From the NCBI RefSeq assembly GCF_007676755.1, contig NZ_VEBK01000021.1:1-48576 (forward strand): 48,576 nucleotides of DNA, read 5' to 3'. A program made the position numbers and the translations under genes. Origin of the DNA: Bacillus sp. FJAT-22090. Lineage in GTDB: Bacteria > Bacillota > Bacilli > Bacillales_A > Planococcaceae. The notes under the pieces were generated by a model, which did not search any database, was not told the DNA's origin, and saw only the letters and a list, made by a program, of their open reading frames with translations. The first letter of the stretch is position 1, and each line of letters begins with the position of its first letter. Below, piece after piece: positions 15,339-23,364 of the stretch.

Positions 15339-15427
15339 ACTTTTTATGCTCGTATGCTGCCTCGTTATGCCCGCATAGTAACATTCTTTGCTCGGAGCGG
15401 AAGCAATTTTCTTTGATTTTCTCTTTA

Positions 15428-15493
15428 GGCGGTGGCTCATCACTCACCCCACGGAAAGCGTCCGTCCTGCAGCGGAAATCCAAGCGGTCACTT
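15428..15493 (-). repeat. Dispersed long-hairpin repeat, copy 3 (partial, inverted)
   Basis: Read on the minus strand it contains GTGACCGCTTGGATTTCCGC, CGGACGCTTTCCGTGGGGTG and GTGATGAGCC, matching the first half of copy 2. It lacks the closing arm. With copy 2 it brackets arrays A and B in inverted orientation. Confidence 0.72.
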
Positions 15494-15623
15494 CCTTGCG
15501 ACGTACTATCCCTATAACGCGAAAACAATTCTCCATAGGGAGGGTTTTTTTATATTTGGTTTATAATTATTTCTCTTTTTACATAAACTTTAAAGTTGGT
15601 TTTAAAAAATTTCGAAAATAGTT

Positions 15624-15632
15624 TGCTATAAT
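15624..15632 (+). promoter_or_regulatory. Extended -10 promoter for the ABC/aminotransferase operon
   Basis: TGCTATAAT is a perfect extended -10 element 32 bp before the first start codon. No good -35 is seen; an A-rich stretch lies there instead. Confidence 0.5.
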
Positions 15633-15664
15633 TTAACTAAATATTACAACAAGGAGATGGGTGG

Positions 15665-16594
15665 ATGCTGCAAGCGATTAATCTTCATAAGAAATACAAA
15701 ACAAAAGAAGTAGTTCGCCAAGTGAATATGCAACTAGAAGCTGGTGAATCTGTTGGACTGCTTGGTCCGAATGGTGCGGGTAAATCGACAACTATTTCTA
15801 TGCTGTCCTCTTTAATAGTGCCGACGAGCGGCGAAGTATTATGGCAGGGGAAGTCTATCAACAAAAATCCCAATGATTTACGCCGAGCACTAGGTGTGGT
15901 TCCACAAGAAATTGCTTTGTATCCGGAGCTTTCAGCAAAAGAAAACTTATACTTCTTTGGTCGTGTATATGGTTTGAAAGGACAATTATTAGCAGAACGA
16001 ACGGAAGAGGTTTTACAAAAAATTGGGCTGATAGATCGAAAAAATGATACTGTGAAAACTTTTTCAGGTGGGATGAAAAGACGATTAAATATCGGAGCTG
16101 CTCTTTTACACAAGCCTTCGATTCTAATCATGGATGAGCCGACTGTAGGGATTGACCCTCAATCCAGAGCTTATATTTTGGATACTGTCAGACAGCTTGT
16201 AATGGATGGCATGACATTACTATATACAAGTCATTATATGGAAGAAGTAGAGTTGCTTTGCGACAAAATTTATATTATGGATCAGGGGGAAATTATTGCT
16301 CAAGGATCGAAAGAGGAGCTAAAATCGCTAGTTTCGGACAATCAAACAATCGAACTTAAAGCACATCTACTACCTGCTGAATTTGAAGATTCCCTAAAAA
16401 AGCAGTTTCCAACAGCAAGTGTTCGGAAAGAGGAAGAGTTATTATTAATTTCTTTACCTAAAAACGAAGAGCCCCTTGCTACTATTTTTGCTCTTGCTGC
16501 CGTTCATGAAATTACAATTACTTCTGCTGTCGTAAAAATACCAACACTAGAAGATGTTTTTTTATATTTAACTGGTAGAGCTTTAAGAGACTAA
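15665..16594 (+). CDS. ABC transporter ATP-binding protein (ABC-2 exporter type)
   Basis: 309-aa ATPase of the DrrA/NatA/CcmA type. Walker A is GPNGAGKST (34-42), the Q-loop glutamine is Q81, the signature is FSGGMKRR (133-140), Walker B is LIMDEP (154-159) and the switch histidine is H190. A regulatory C-terminal extension (about 215-309) is typical of ABC-2 exporters. AAGGAG lies 8 bases before the ATG. It is first in a four-gene operon with two ABC-2 permeases and a GNAT/aminotransferase fusion, so it probably powers export of a compound made or modified by that enzyme, or protection from it. Confidence 0.93.
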   Translation: MLQAINLHKKYKTKEVVRQVNMQLEAGESVGLLGPNGAGKSTTISMLSSLIVPTSGEVLWQGKSINKNPNDLRRALGVVPQEIALYPELSAKENLYFFGRVYGLKGQLLAERTEEVLQKIGLIDRKNDTVKTFSGGMKRRLNIGAALLHKPSILIMDEPTVGIDPQSRAYILDTVRQLVMDGMTLLYTSHYMEEVELLCDKIYIMDQGEIIAQGSKEELKSLVSDNQTIELKAHLLPAEFEDSLKKQFPTASVRKEEELLLISLPKNEEPLATIFALAAVHEITITSAVVKIPTLEDVFLYLTGRALRD

Positions 16595-16607
16595 GGGAGG
16601 ATATTTC

Positions 16608-17879
16608 ATGTTATTTAGTCTAATCAGGAAGCAAATGAAGATGCTTTTACGCAACAAACAGCCTCTTATTATTTTGTTACTCATGCCGGTAGTGCTTGTC
16701 ACTATTTTATCCACTGCCCTTGCTGGTGTGATGAATAGTGGAGGGGAAGTTGCTATTCAAGCAAAACTAGTTTTAATAGAGGACATGGCATGGGAGCAGG
16801 AAGAGGGAGCTATCAAAGAGTTTCTCAAGGAGCAAGGGGTTAGTGGATCTGCTCTAGATAATTTGCTGAATGAGCTTAAAAATAATGATCCTATTCAAAT
16901 TTTAAGCTCTATATTAGCGGAGGCAGATGTGAGTAAATATATAGCTTTAGACAAGAGTAGATCCACTGAATTAGATAGCCTACGAAAAGATAAGGAAATT
17001 GATGGTATATTAATGATTCCAGCTGACTTCCGTTTACAATATGTACAGTCGGCTTATTTTAATAACAATTCAATACCCGATATAGACTTATTATTAAGCC
17101 AAGAAAATGAAATACGTGCCTCGATCATTCAATCTGTGATAAATGAGTGGCAAGCAGGTTATACAAAGTCATTAGCTTTGTCCAAAGTTGGAATTTCTCC
17201 GAATGAAGTGATGCAAAACAATCCAACAGTTGAGAAAGTAGAGCAGGCATTAAAAGAAAATGAGCGGAAAATTCCAGCTTCAATTTATTATACGGTCGGA
17301 ATGCTTGTTATGTTTGCGCTATATATTCCGAGCTTTTTGGCTGGGTTTGCACTACAGGAAGTACAGTGGAAGGTATATGATCGCCTGTTATTAGCAGGTG
17401 TCTCCTCTACTTTATATGCTATTTCGATTTTCGTTACAGGTGCGTTTGTAGCCATTATGCAACAAATTATTATGCTGCTTTTCGGTAAATTTGTGTTAGG
17501 GATTGATTGGATAGGTTTAGAAGGAATGCTTGTGATTGTGTTGTCTTACAGCCTATTCATAGGAGGGCTTTCTGCTTTATTGACGACATTACAATTGCGA
17601 ACGAAATCAGGGGGAGCATCCAATATATTTACTGGCCTAATCGTTTCTGTTTTCTCTTTTTTAGGAGGGTCTTTCTTCAATATCGGGGATGTCTCTAGTC
17701 TTCTTGCGAATATCGGAAACTTAACACCGAATGGGGCGACCATGACAGCTATCTTATCGATTCAGAGAGGGCAGGAGCTAGAAGTTATTTGGTCACATAT
17801 GCCTGTTTTATATATTTGGCTTAGTCTTTGTGTATTGTTCTCGATTGTTTTATTTCCAAAAAGAGGGGTGACGTCATGA
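16608..17879 (+). CDS. ABC-2 type permease, subunit 1
   Basis: 423 aa with the ABC-2 exporter layout. The first helix (about 18-42) follows a basic cytoplasmic start (MLFSLIRKQMKMLLRNKQP). A large extracytoplasmic domain (about 45-225, rich in EIDGILMIPADF-like ABC2_membrane_3 features) precedes five to six helices at the C-terminus (about 228-415). AGGGAGG lies upstream of the ATG, 13 bp after the ATPase gene. It overlaps the next permease by 4 bp (ATGA), implying translational coupling and a heterodimeric channel. Confidence 0.88.
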   Translation: MLFSLIRKQMKMLLRNKQPLIILLLMPVVLVTILSTALAGVMNSGGEVAIQAKLVLIEDMAWEQEEGAIKEFLKEQGVSGSALDNLLNELKNNDPIQILSSILAEADVSKYIALDKSRSTELDSLRKDKEIDGILMIPADFRLQYVQSAYFNNNSIPDIDLLLSQENEIRASIIQSVINEWQAGYTKSLALSKVGISPNEVMQNNPTVEKVEQALKENERKIPASIYYTVGMLVMFALYIPSFLAGFALQEVQWKVYDRLLLAGVSSTLYAISIFVTGAFVAIMQQIIMLLFGKFVLGIDWIGLEGMLVIVLSYSLFIGGLSALLTTLQLRTKSGGASNIFTGLIVSVFSFLGGSFFNIGDVSSLLANIGNLTPNGATMTAILSIQRGQELEVIWSHMPVLYIWLSLCVLFSIVLFPKRGVTS

Positions 17880-18985
17880 AAGGGATATGGCTTGCAAGAC
17901 TCCAAAACTTAAAAAGAAAGCCGCTCGTTTTGTTGTCAATGACTGTCATGACTATTATTTTTGCGTATGTATTGAGCGGCAGTGTTGGTGGGAGTATCCC
18001 TTTTCTAGTTGCTACGGATAATACGTCTATCAGTAAACAAGTTTTGAAAAAGCTCCAAGGGGAAGATGATTATATAGCAACTGTTTTAACCGAAAAAGAA
18101 CTGCGAAATATACTTGACGAAGAACAAGATAAAATCGGAGTATTACTCAATGAAAAAACGTATTCTGTGATTTCGAGTACAGATTCGGAAGTTGTGAGAA
18201 TGCTCTCCCTTGAAATAGAAGCAGTATACAATAATCTTGCATTTCGTGACCAAGTAATTGCTAATAGTAGTGAAAGTACATGGGCTGAAGTGGAAAAAAA
18301 CTTGGTGGAAGAACAGGCTTTTCAAATCAATATAACCCCAATGGATGATTCCCAAGTATTCAGGTATGACGGTGCCCTCCAAAGTTTGTTTGGATTTATG
18401 CTCTATTTTGTCTTTTATACAATCTCAATTAACGTACAGTTTATATTAGAAGATAAGCATTCTGGTATATGGAATCGTTTAAAGCTTGCGTCTATAAGCA
18501 GATTCCAATTGTATTTCGGACACTTATCTTTTAGTTATGCTATTGGATTTGTTCAGATGCTTCTCGTAATTTTAGTCTTTCGTGTTATTGTAGGAACGAA
18601 TATGTACGGGGGTTTTTGGAAAGTAGTTATAATTGCTGGTTTCTATGTATTGCTAGTGATGGCATTCTCTCTATTTATCATCTCTGTTGTGAAGACGGTT
18701 AGCCAAAGCAGTGTTATTATTTCATTGCTCGCGGTGGCTTTTGCAATGATTGGAGGGGCATATTGGCCTCTTGAAATTGTCCAGTCAGAAAGTTTACTTG
18801 CGATGAAATGGGTATCTCCCATTTTTTATGGAATGGAAGCTTTGAAAAGAGTTACCATTTATGGGGAAACCTTAGGCGGGGTTATGACGTATGTAAGTAT
18901 GATGATATTATTTGCTGTTTTGCTATTAGCAATAGGAATCACTTTACTAGAAAAAAGAACAGAGCGCTATCATTCTAGTGAATAG
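17876..18985 (+). CDS. ABC-2 type permease, subunit 2
   Basis: 369 aa, same architecture as its partner. The basic start MKGIWLARLQNLKRKP is followed by helix 1 (about 17-36), then a smaller extracytoplasmic domain (about 37-165), then a cluster of helices including FGFMLYFVFYTISINVQFIL and the SVIISLLAVAFAMIGGAYWP segment that precedes the last loop in this family. The start at 17876 overlaps the previous stop, with AGAGGGGTG upstream. It likely pairs with subunit 1 and the ATPase at 15665 to form a complete exporter. Confidence 0.88.
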   Translation: MKGIWLARLQNLKRKPLVLLSMTVMTIIFAYVLSGSVGGSIPFLVATDNTSISKQVLKKLQGEDDYIATVLTEKELRNILDEEQDKIGVLLNEKTYSVISSTDSEVVRMLSLEIEAVYNNLAFRDQVIANSSESTWAEVEKNLVEEQAFQINITPMDDSQVFRYDGALQSLFGFMLYFVFYTISINVQFILEDKHSGIWNRLKLASISRFQLYFGHLSFSYAIGFVQMLLVILVFRVIVGTNMYGGFWKVVIIAGFYVLLVMAFSLFIISVVKTVSQSSVIISLLAVAFAMIGGAYWPLEIVQSESLLAMKWVSPIFYGMEALKRVTIYGETLGGVMTYVSMMILFAVLLLAIGITLLEKRTERYHSSE

Positions 18986-19000
18986 ATGGGGGAGTTCGAC

Positions 19001-20560
19001 ATGTATTGGTGTAAAATTGCAAGAACTGAAAAGGAATTTGAAGCAATTGCAAAGTTAAACTATCAAACATTTGTGGAAGAAATTCCACAACATGAGTACA
19101 ATCCAAGCGGGATGAGGATAGATCCGTTTCATCATGAAAATGTGTATGTCATTGTGTTAAAAGATCAAGAGCTTGCGGGGATGGTTGCGTTTCGTGCAGT
19201 CCGTCCTTTTTCGCTAGATTTAAAGCTTGGACCGGTAGAGGATTTGCTACCAAAAGATGCACTTAAAGGTCAATTGTGCGAGGTGAGGTTGCTAGCTGTC
19301 GATAAGGCGCATCGAAACGGACGGGTTTTCTATTATTTAGCACGGGCCTTATCCGACTATGCATATGAAAATGGGTATGGGGCAGCAGTTATATCTGGAA
19401 CAATAAGGGAACAGAAATTATATAATCAGCTAGGTTTTGAACCTTTTGCAGGCACGGTTGGAACAGGAGATGCACTTTTCGTCCCTATGGTGCTGACAAG
19501 AGAGCGATTTGACTATTCGGTTGCAGCGCGTTTTAAGCAAAAAAGATATTCTTTTTATCCTGGACCTGTGCAACAATCGGAAACTATTCAACAAGCTTTT
19601 CTAGAAAAGCCGATTTCTCATCGATCACATGAGTTTAAAGTGATGCTCGAGCGCGTAAAAGTTGCACTGTTAGATATGAGTAGCGCGGCATATGTGCATC
19701 TTTTAGTAGGGAGTGGAACACTTGCTAATGAAGCAATGATTGCACAGTTACATGTATTAGATGGAAAAGGGGTAATCATTACTAATGGAGCGTTTGGAGA
19801 ACGTTTAGAAAAACAAGCGGGAAGATGGGGACTTACCTATGATGTACAAGCCTACAAATGGGGAATGTCCTTTAATATCGAGGCAATTGAAAAGGTACTT
19901 GCAACCGGAAATTATAGTTGGTTACTTATGGCACACGGTGAAACCTCAACCGGGATGTTAAACGATTTAGAATCGTTAACGAGAATCTGTAAGAAGTACA
20001 ATGTCCTTCTTTGTGCGGATTGCGTAAGCTCTTTTGGTGCACTTCCGTTTTCAATGGATGGTGTATATTTGGCTACTGGTGTGAGTGGCAAAGCAATTGG
20101 AACAATGAGTGGACTGGCATTTGTCTTTTCTAACACAGAAATAACTACTAGTGAAAATATTCCTTCGTATGTAGATATCGGATTGACTGCTAAGCATAAT
20201 ATTCCATTTACAATGCCATCTCAATTTGTGCTTAGCTTAGAGAATGCATTGAAAGCATATGGACGAGGGGCTAGATATGCATTATTACATAATCGTATGA
20301 AATTTATTAAAGAAGAAGTTAAAAAGCATCAGATAGAGTTATTAGCAGATCAAAACTATCCGATGATTTTTACATGGAAAGAGGAAGACTATCCTTATTT
20401 GGCGGAAGACGCTAGGATGTCTGGTTTTGATCTCCATTATAAAAGTGACTACTTGTTAGAACGAGGCTTACTTCAGATTTCCTGCATTCAACCAGATTTT
20501 GAAGATGCTTGGGTTAAATTTATGGGATGGTTGGATAATTATCGTACTTATCATGAGTGA
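19001..20560 (+). CDS. GNAT acetyltransferase / class V aminotransferase fusion
   Basis: 519-aa two-domain enzyme. Residues 1-170 look like a GNAT or acyl-amino-acid-synthase-like fold (NYQTFVEEIPQH, then LLAVDKAHRNGRVFYYLARAL near 97-117 as acyl-CoA site). Residues 183-515 are a fold-type I, class V PLP aminotransferase of the alanine-glyoxylate family. They include YPGPVQQSE, SHRSHEF (206-212), VGSGT (236-240), the PLP aspartate D340 in ADCVSSFG and the Schiff-base lysine K364 in GVSGKAIG. The arginine that binds the substrate carboxylate in this family (R-I-G near the end) appears replaced by Q492 (LLQIS). GGGGGAG lies 6 bases before the ATG at 19001. Last gene of the ABC operon; the product is unknown. 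Confidence 0.82.
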   Translation: MYWCKIARTEKEFEAIAKLNYQTFVEEIPQHEYNPSGMRIDPFHHENVYVIVLKDQELAGMVAFRAVRPFSLDLKLGPVEDLLPKDALKGQLCEVRLLAVDKAHRNGRVFYYLARALSDYAYENGYGAAVISGTIREQKLYNQLGFEPFAGTVGTGDALFVPMVLTRERFDYSVAARFKQKRYSFYPGPVQQSETIQQAFLEKPISHRSHEFKVMLERVKVALLDMSSAAYVHLLVGSGTLANEAMIAQLHVLDGKGVIITNGAFGERLEKQAGRWGLTYDVQAYKWGMSFNIEAIEKVLATGNYSWLLMAHGETSTGMLNDLESLTRICKKYNVLLCADCVSSFGALPFSMDGVYLATGVSGKAIGTMSGLAFVFSNTEITTSENIPSYVDIGLTAKHNIPFTMPSQFVLSLENALKAYGRGARYALLHNRMKFIKEEVKKHQIELLADQNYPMIFTWKEEDYPYLAEDARMSGFDLHYKSDYLLERGLLQISCIQPDFEDAWVKFMGWLDNYRTYHE

Positions 20561-20589
20561 TTATTTATATAAATAGGACTACCATTATT

Positions 20590-20642
20590 GAAAAGAAGCG
20601 TAGTTCATTCGAGATAGTGTCTTCGAATGTACTACGCTTTTC
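20590..20642. terminator. Bidirectional terminator
   Basis: A long stem of about 20 bp (20590-20612 with 20622-20642, few mismatches) lies between the convergent fusion-enzyme operon and the XRE regulator gene. Confidence 0.8.
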
Positions 20643-20648
20643 TAATGT

Positions 20649-21872
20649 CTATCCTTTTATTTTTTCATAAGTGTTTAAGATAAATGTTTTATAGGGAGTG
20701 TCGGGCATTTGAGCAATATTCTCAACAGCTTTTGATATATATTCAAGTGCTTTTTCTTTTTGGTCTAGCTCTAAATAACATAATGCAATATACGCTTCTT
20801 TTTCATAAAGTATCGATAAATCGACTGGATAATGTAATACTTCCGGAATTACAACTGCCTCCAGTTTTTCGATTGCTTCCTCAAAATGATGAAGACCGTA
20901 TAAGGTTTTGCCTCTTTCTAGTAAAAAGAAGGAGATAAATATTTTGTTCTTTATGTTTTTAATGGACAATGTGTTATATAAATCATCTGCTTCTTTGAAC
21001 ATTTTTTTATAAGAATTTAGGTAGTGCATCTCAATATAATAGGTGAAAATCTTCGAATGCTCGTCATCTGCAAACATACTATAAGCAAGGAGTTTTTGTA
21101 AATAATAATCCTTCTTCTCTTCATCTCCAACCATCATCGCATGAGTAGCGGCCATTCTATACAAGTTGTCGACTTGTTTGAATATCTTATGTTTATTTGA
21201 ATACGCAATAGCTTCCTCCATTACACGAATAGCATCATCATGTTTGCCAACGGAAAAATAGAAGACGGCTTCTAAATAGTCGTAGTCCAAACGAGATAGA
21301 GGATCAATCCATAAAGGGTTCGCTTCAAGTTTTGCACGTTCCACCAGTAGGATATCAAGGGCTTCCTGATAATTGTGATTTGTAAATGGAATGATTGCAA
21401 ATAATGTTCCTATTTCACCACGTTTTGTTGTTAAATTTAATTGTTCATACATCGTTGCAACATGTTTTAGAAGACTTTCCGATTTTTCTTGGTTATAAAA
21501 TGATAAGCCTCTACAATACAACTCAAGTAAACGGGCAGCCTCATATCCTTGGGTTAGTTTTGGGACATATGGTTCTATTAAATCAACTATCTGTTGCCTT
21601 TCGTTAGTCAGGTTATCGTATTTCGTATTAGCTAATAACTCTGCTTTTTCTAGCACTTCCCTTAGTTCTTTCGTACTTACTTCTTCTAATAGTTCAGTCA
21701 CATCAACATTCAATTGATTTGCTATATAATTTAAACTTTCCATTGAAGGGTTAGCTTTGTTGTTTTCGATTAAACTAAGCATTCCTTTTGTAAGTTCTGT
21801 GCCTGCTAGTGCCTCAAGCGTTATTTTTTGTTGCTTTCTTATTTTGCGTATTCGTTCGCCTAATGTCGACAT
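20649..21872 (-). CDS. XRE-family regulator with TPR domain (PlcR/Rgg-like layout)
   Basis: 407 aa. An N-terminal lambda-repressor-type helix-turn-helix (about 4-60: LGERIRKIRKQQKITLEALA, KGMLSLIENNKANPSMESL) is followed by about 330 residues of helical tetratricopeptide-like repeats (for example YQEALDILLVERAKLE, DDAIRVMEEAIAYSNKHK, EKALEYISKAVENI). This layout is typical of peptide- or protein-sensing regulators. ATG at 21872 is chosen, with GAGGTG 6 bases before; the in-frame GTG at 21881 is part of that site. Two identical-pattern 17-bp palindromes in the gap to the divergent MFS gene are its likely operators. No obvious signal-peptide gene follows it. Confidence 0.87.
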   Translation of the reverse strand: MSTLGERIRKIRKQQKITLEALAGTELTKGMLSLIENNKANPSMESLNYIANQLNVDVTELLEEVSTKELREVLEKAELLANTKYDNLTNERQQIVDLIEPYVPKLTQGYEAARLLELYCRGLSFYNQEKSESLLKHVATMYEQLNLTTKRGEIGTLFAIIPFTNHNYQEALDILLVERAKLEANPLWIDPLSRLDYDYLEAVFYFSVGKHDDAIRVMEEAIAYSNKHKIFKQVDNLYRMAATHAMMVGDEEKKDYYLQKLLAYSMFADDEHSKIFTYYIEMHYLNSYKKMFKEADDLYNTLSIKNIKNKIFISFFLLERGKTLYGLHHFEEAIEKLEAVVIPEVLHYPVDLSILYEKEAYIALCYLELDQKEKALEYISKAVENIAQMPDTPYKTFILNTYEKIKG

Positions 21873-21893
21873 ATTATTCACCTCATATTATTA

Positions 21894-21910
21894 GTTTAAT
21901 TATATTAAAC
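21894..21910. promoter_or_regulatory. Operator 1 between XRE regulator and MFS gene
   Basis: GTTTAATTATATTAAAC is a perfect 7-3-7 inverted repeat. It sits just upstream of the MFS -35 element. Read on the minus strand it contains TATAAT, the likely -10 of the regulator gene, so binding would also repress the regulator itself. Confidence 0.8.
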
Positions 21911-21916
21911 TTTTAA

Positions 21917-21945
21917 TTGAAATGGAAGATATATTATGGTATTAT
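21917..21945 (+). promoter_or_regulatory. Predicted sigma-A promoter of the MFS gene
   Basis: TTGAAA, 17-bp spacer, TATTAT. It lies exactly between the two operators. Confidence 0.7.
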
Positions 21946-21947
21946 TT

Positions 21948-21964
21948 GTTTAATTACATTAAAC
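21948..21964. promoter_or_regulatory. Operator 2 between XRE regulator and MFS gene
   Basis: GTTTAATTACATTAAAC has the same 7-bp arms as operator 1, start-to-start distance 54 bp (about five helical turns). It covers the expected transcription start of the MFS gene. Confidence 0.8.
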
Positions 21965-21987
21965 ATTTTGAAAAAGGGGAATATTCT

Positions 21988-23292
21988 ATGGAGGAAATTT
22001 TAAAGCTTAAAAAAGCCACATATCATTTATGGACCTTTACAATTAGTAAGTTGATTTCAAGCTTTGGAGCGCAGGTGTATACTTTTGCGATTAGTTTCTA
22101 TATTTTGCAGTTGACTGGATCTGCCGCAAGTTTTGCATTAAATTTGATCTGCAATATTTTACCGAGGACATTAGTCGCTCCTATAGCTGGGTATATTGCA
22201 GATAGATATTCAAGGAAGATGATTGTGATCATTGCGCAAATTGCTACAACTATAGCGATAAGTGGTTTATTAATCGTTAGTTTAACGTCTGATTTATCAT
22301 TAGCAGCAATTTATACGACGACCGTAATTCTCTCGTTAACATCGCTTTTCTCTAGTGTTACATTTAGTTCTTCAATTACGGGACTTGTAGATGAAGGAAG
22401 AATTCAAAAAGCAATGTCACTGAACCAAATGTCTATTTCTTTTGCGGCAATTGGGAGCCCTGCAGTAGGTGGCTTATTGTATGGTGCAGTTTCTATGCCT
22501 GTATTTTTAATTATTTACATGGTCGCATCTATTATTGCGGTTATTTTGGAGTCAACTATGAATTTTACTTTATTTGCTAAACGAAAAGAAGTGGTGGAAG
22601 GGGAAGAAAAAGAGCCAATGCTCCAAAGCATGAAGGCAGGCTTCAATTACTTAATGCAACAACCGATTTTAAAAGTAATGATTATGATTTCTCTCCTTAT
22701 CAATTTTCTATTCGGTGCATTTCAAGTAGGCTATTCTTTTATATTGATTGATAATTTAAAAATAGGTCCACAGCATTTTGGTTTTACAGAAGGTGCATTT
22801 GCGATTGGAATGTTACTTATGTCTATTTACTTTTCTGCTAGGAAAGAACTTAAATATCCTTTCTTAGTTTCTAAGTGGAGTATCGTTACACTTGGGGTAT
22901 TGATGGGTGCAGTTTCCTTGCCATTGTTAGTAAGTATGTCTTATGTCATGACAGTTAGTTTTTACATTTTACTTATGTTCGGTTTCGGTGTCTCGATGAT
23001 TGTTACAAATACTCCGATTCAAGTGATGATGCAAAAAATGATTGAAGATGACTATAAAGGGCGAGTGTTTTCTATAATAGAGACTTGTGCAATGGCCTTG
23101 ATGCCTCTTGGTACGGTATTATTCGGTTTTCTCTACGATGTTTTACCAGCACCAGGTATTCTTCTTGTATCCAGTCTATTACTAATAGTAGTTGTGTTAA
23201 TACTTGCAAGACCGTCTGTCGTTAGAACTGCTCATCCTGAGTTAAAACAAGGAAAGAAGGGTGCATCATTACCAGCAGCAACAATTGAATAA
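21988..23292 (+). CDS. MFS exporter (MefA/macrolide-efflux-like)
   Basis: 434-aa major facilitator with 12 helices. The motif A loop reads GYIADRYSRKMIVI (about 66-79), and SSITGLVDEGRIQKAMSLNQMSISFAAIGSPAVGG matches the MefA/Mef-like efflux branch (DUF-free MFS_3 type). The ATG at 21988 has AAAAGGGGAA upstream. An in-frame ATG at 21922 lies before the likely transcription start. The divergent XRE/TPR regulator and the paired operators suggest inducible export of a toxic compound or signal. The substrate is unknown. Confidence 0.86.
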   Translation: MEEILKLKKATYHLWTFTISKLISSFGAQVYTFAISFYILQLTGSAASFALNLICNILPRTLVAPIAGYIADRYSRKMIVIIAQIATTIAISGLLIVSLTSDLSLAAIYTTTVILSLTSLFSSVTFSSSITGLVDEGRIQKAMSLNQMSISFAAIGSPAVGGLLYGAVSMPVFLIIYMVASIIAVILESTMNFTLFAKRKEVVEGEEKEPMLQSMKAGFNYLMQQPILKVMIMISLLINFLFGAFQVGYSFILIDNLKIGPQHFGFTEGAFAIGMLLMSIYFSARKELKYPFLVSKWSIVTLGVLMGAVSLPLLVSMSYVMTVSFYILLMFGFGVSMIVTNTPIQVMMQKMIEDDYKGRVFSIIETCAMALMPLGTVLFGFLYDVLPAPGILLVSSLLLIVVVLILARPSVVRTAHPELKQGKKGASLPAATIE

Positions 23293-23294
23293 AT

Positions 23295-23335
23295 AAAAAT
23301 GCCAAGAAGAGGTGTGATCTCTCCTTGGCATTTTT
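23295..23335. terminator. Bidirectional terminator
   Basis: AAAAATGCCAAG / CTTGGCATTTTT stem with inner AGAG / CTCT pairing lies between the convergent MFS genes. Confidence 0.85.
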
Positions 23336-23364
23336 GGTGAACTACAGCAAATTGAACCAATCGC

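Noticed and set aside
15058-15378. 106-codon plus-strand frame through both 21-bp arrays
   Set aside because: The heptad pattern follows from the 21-bp period. The arrays are in different codon phases, the ribosome site is only two bases from the ATG, and frames on the opposite strand are equally open.
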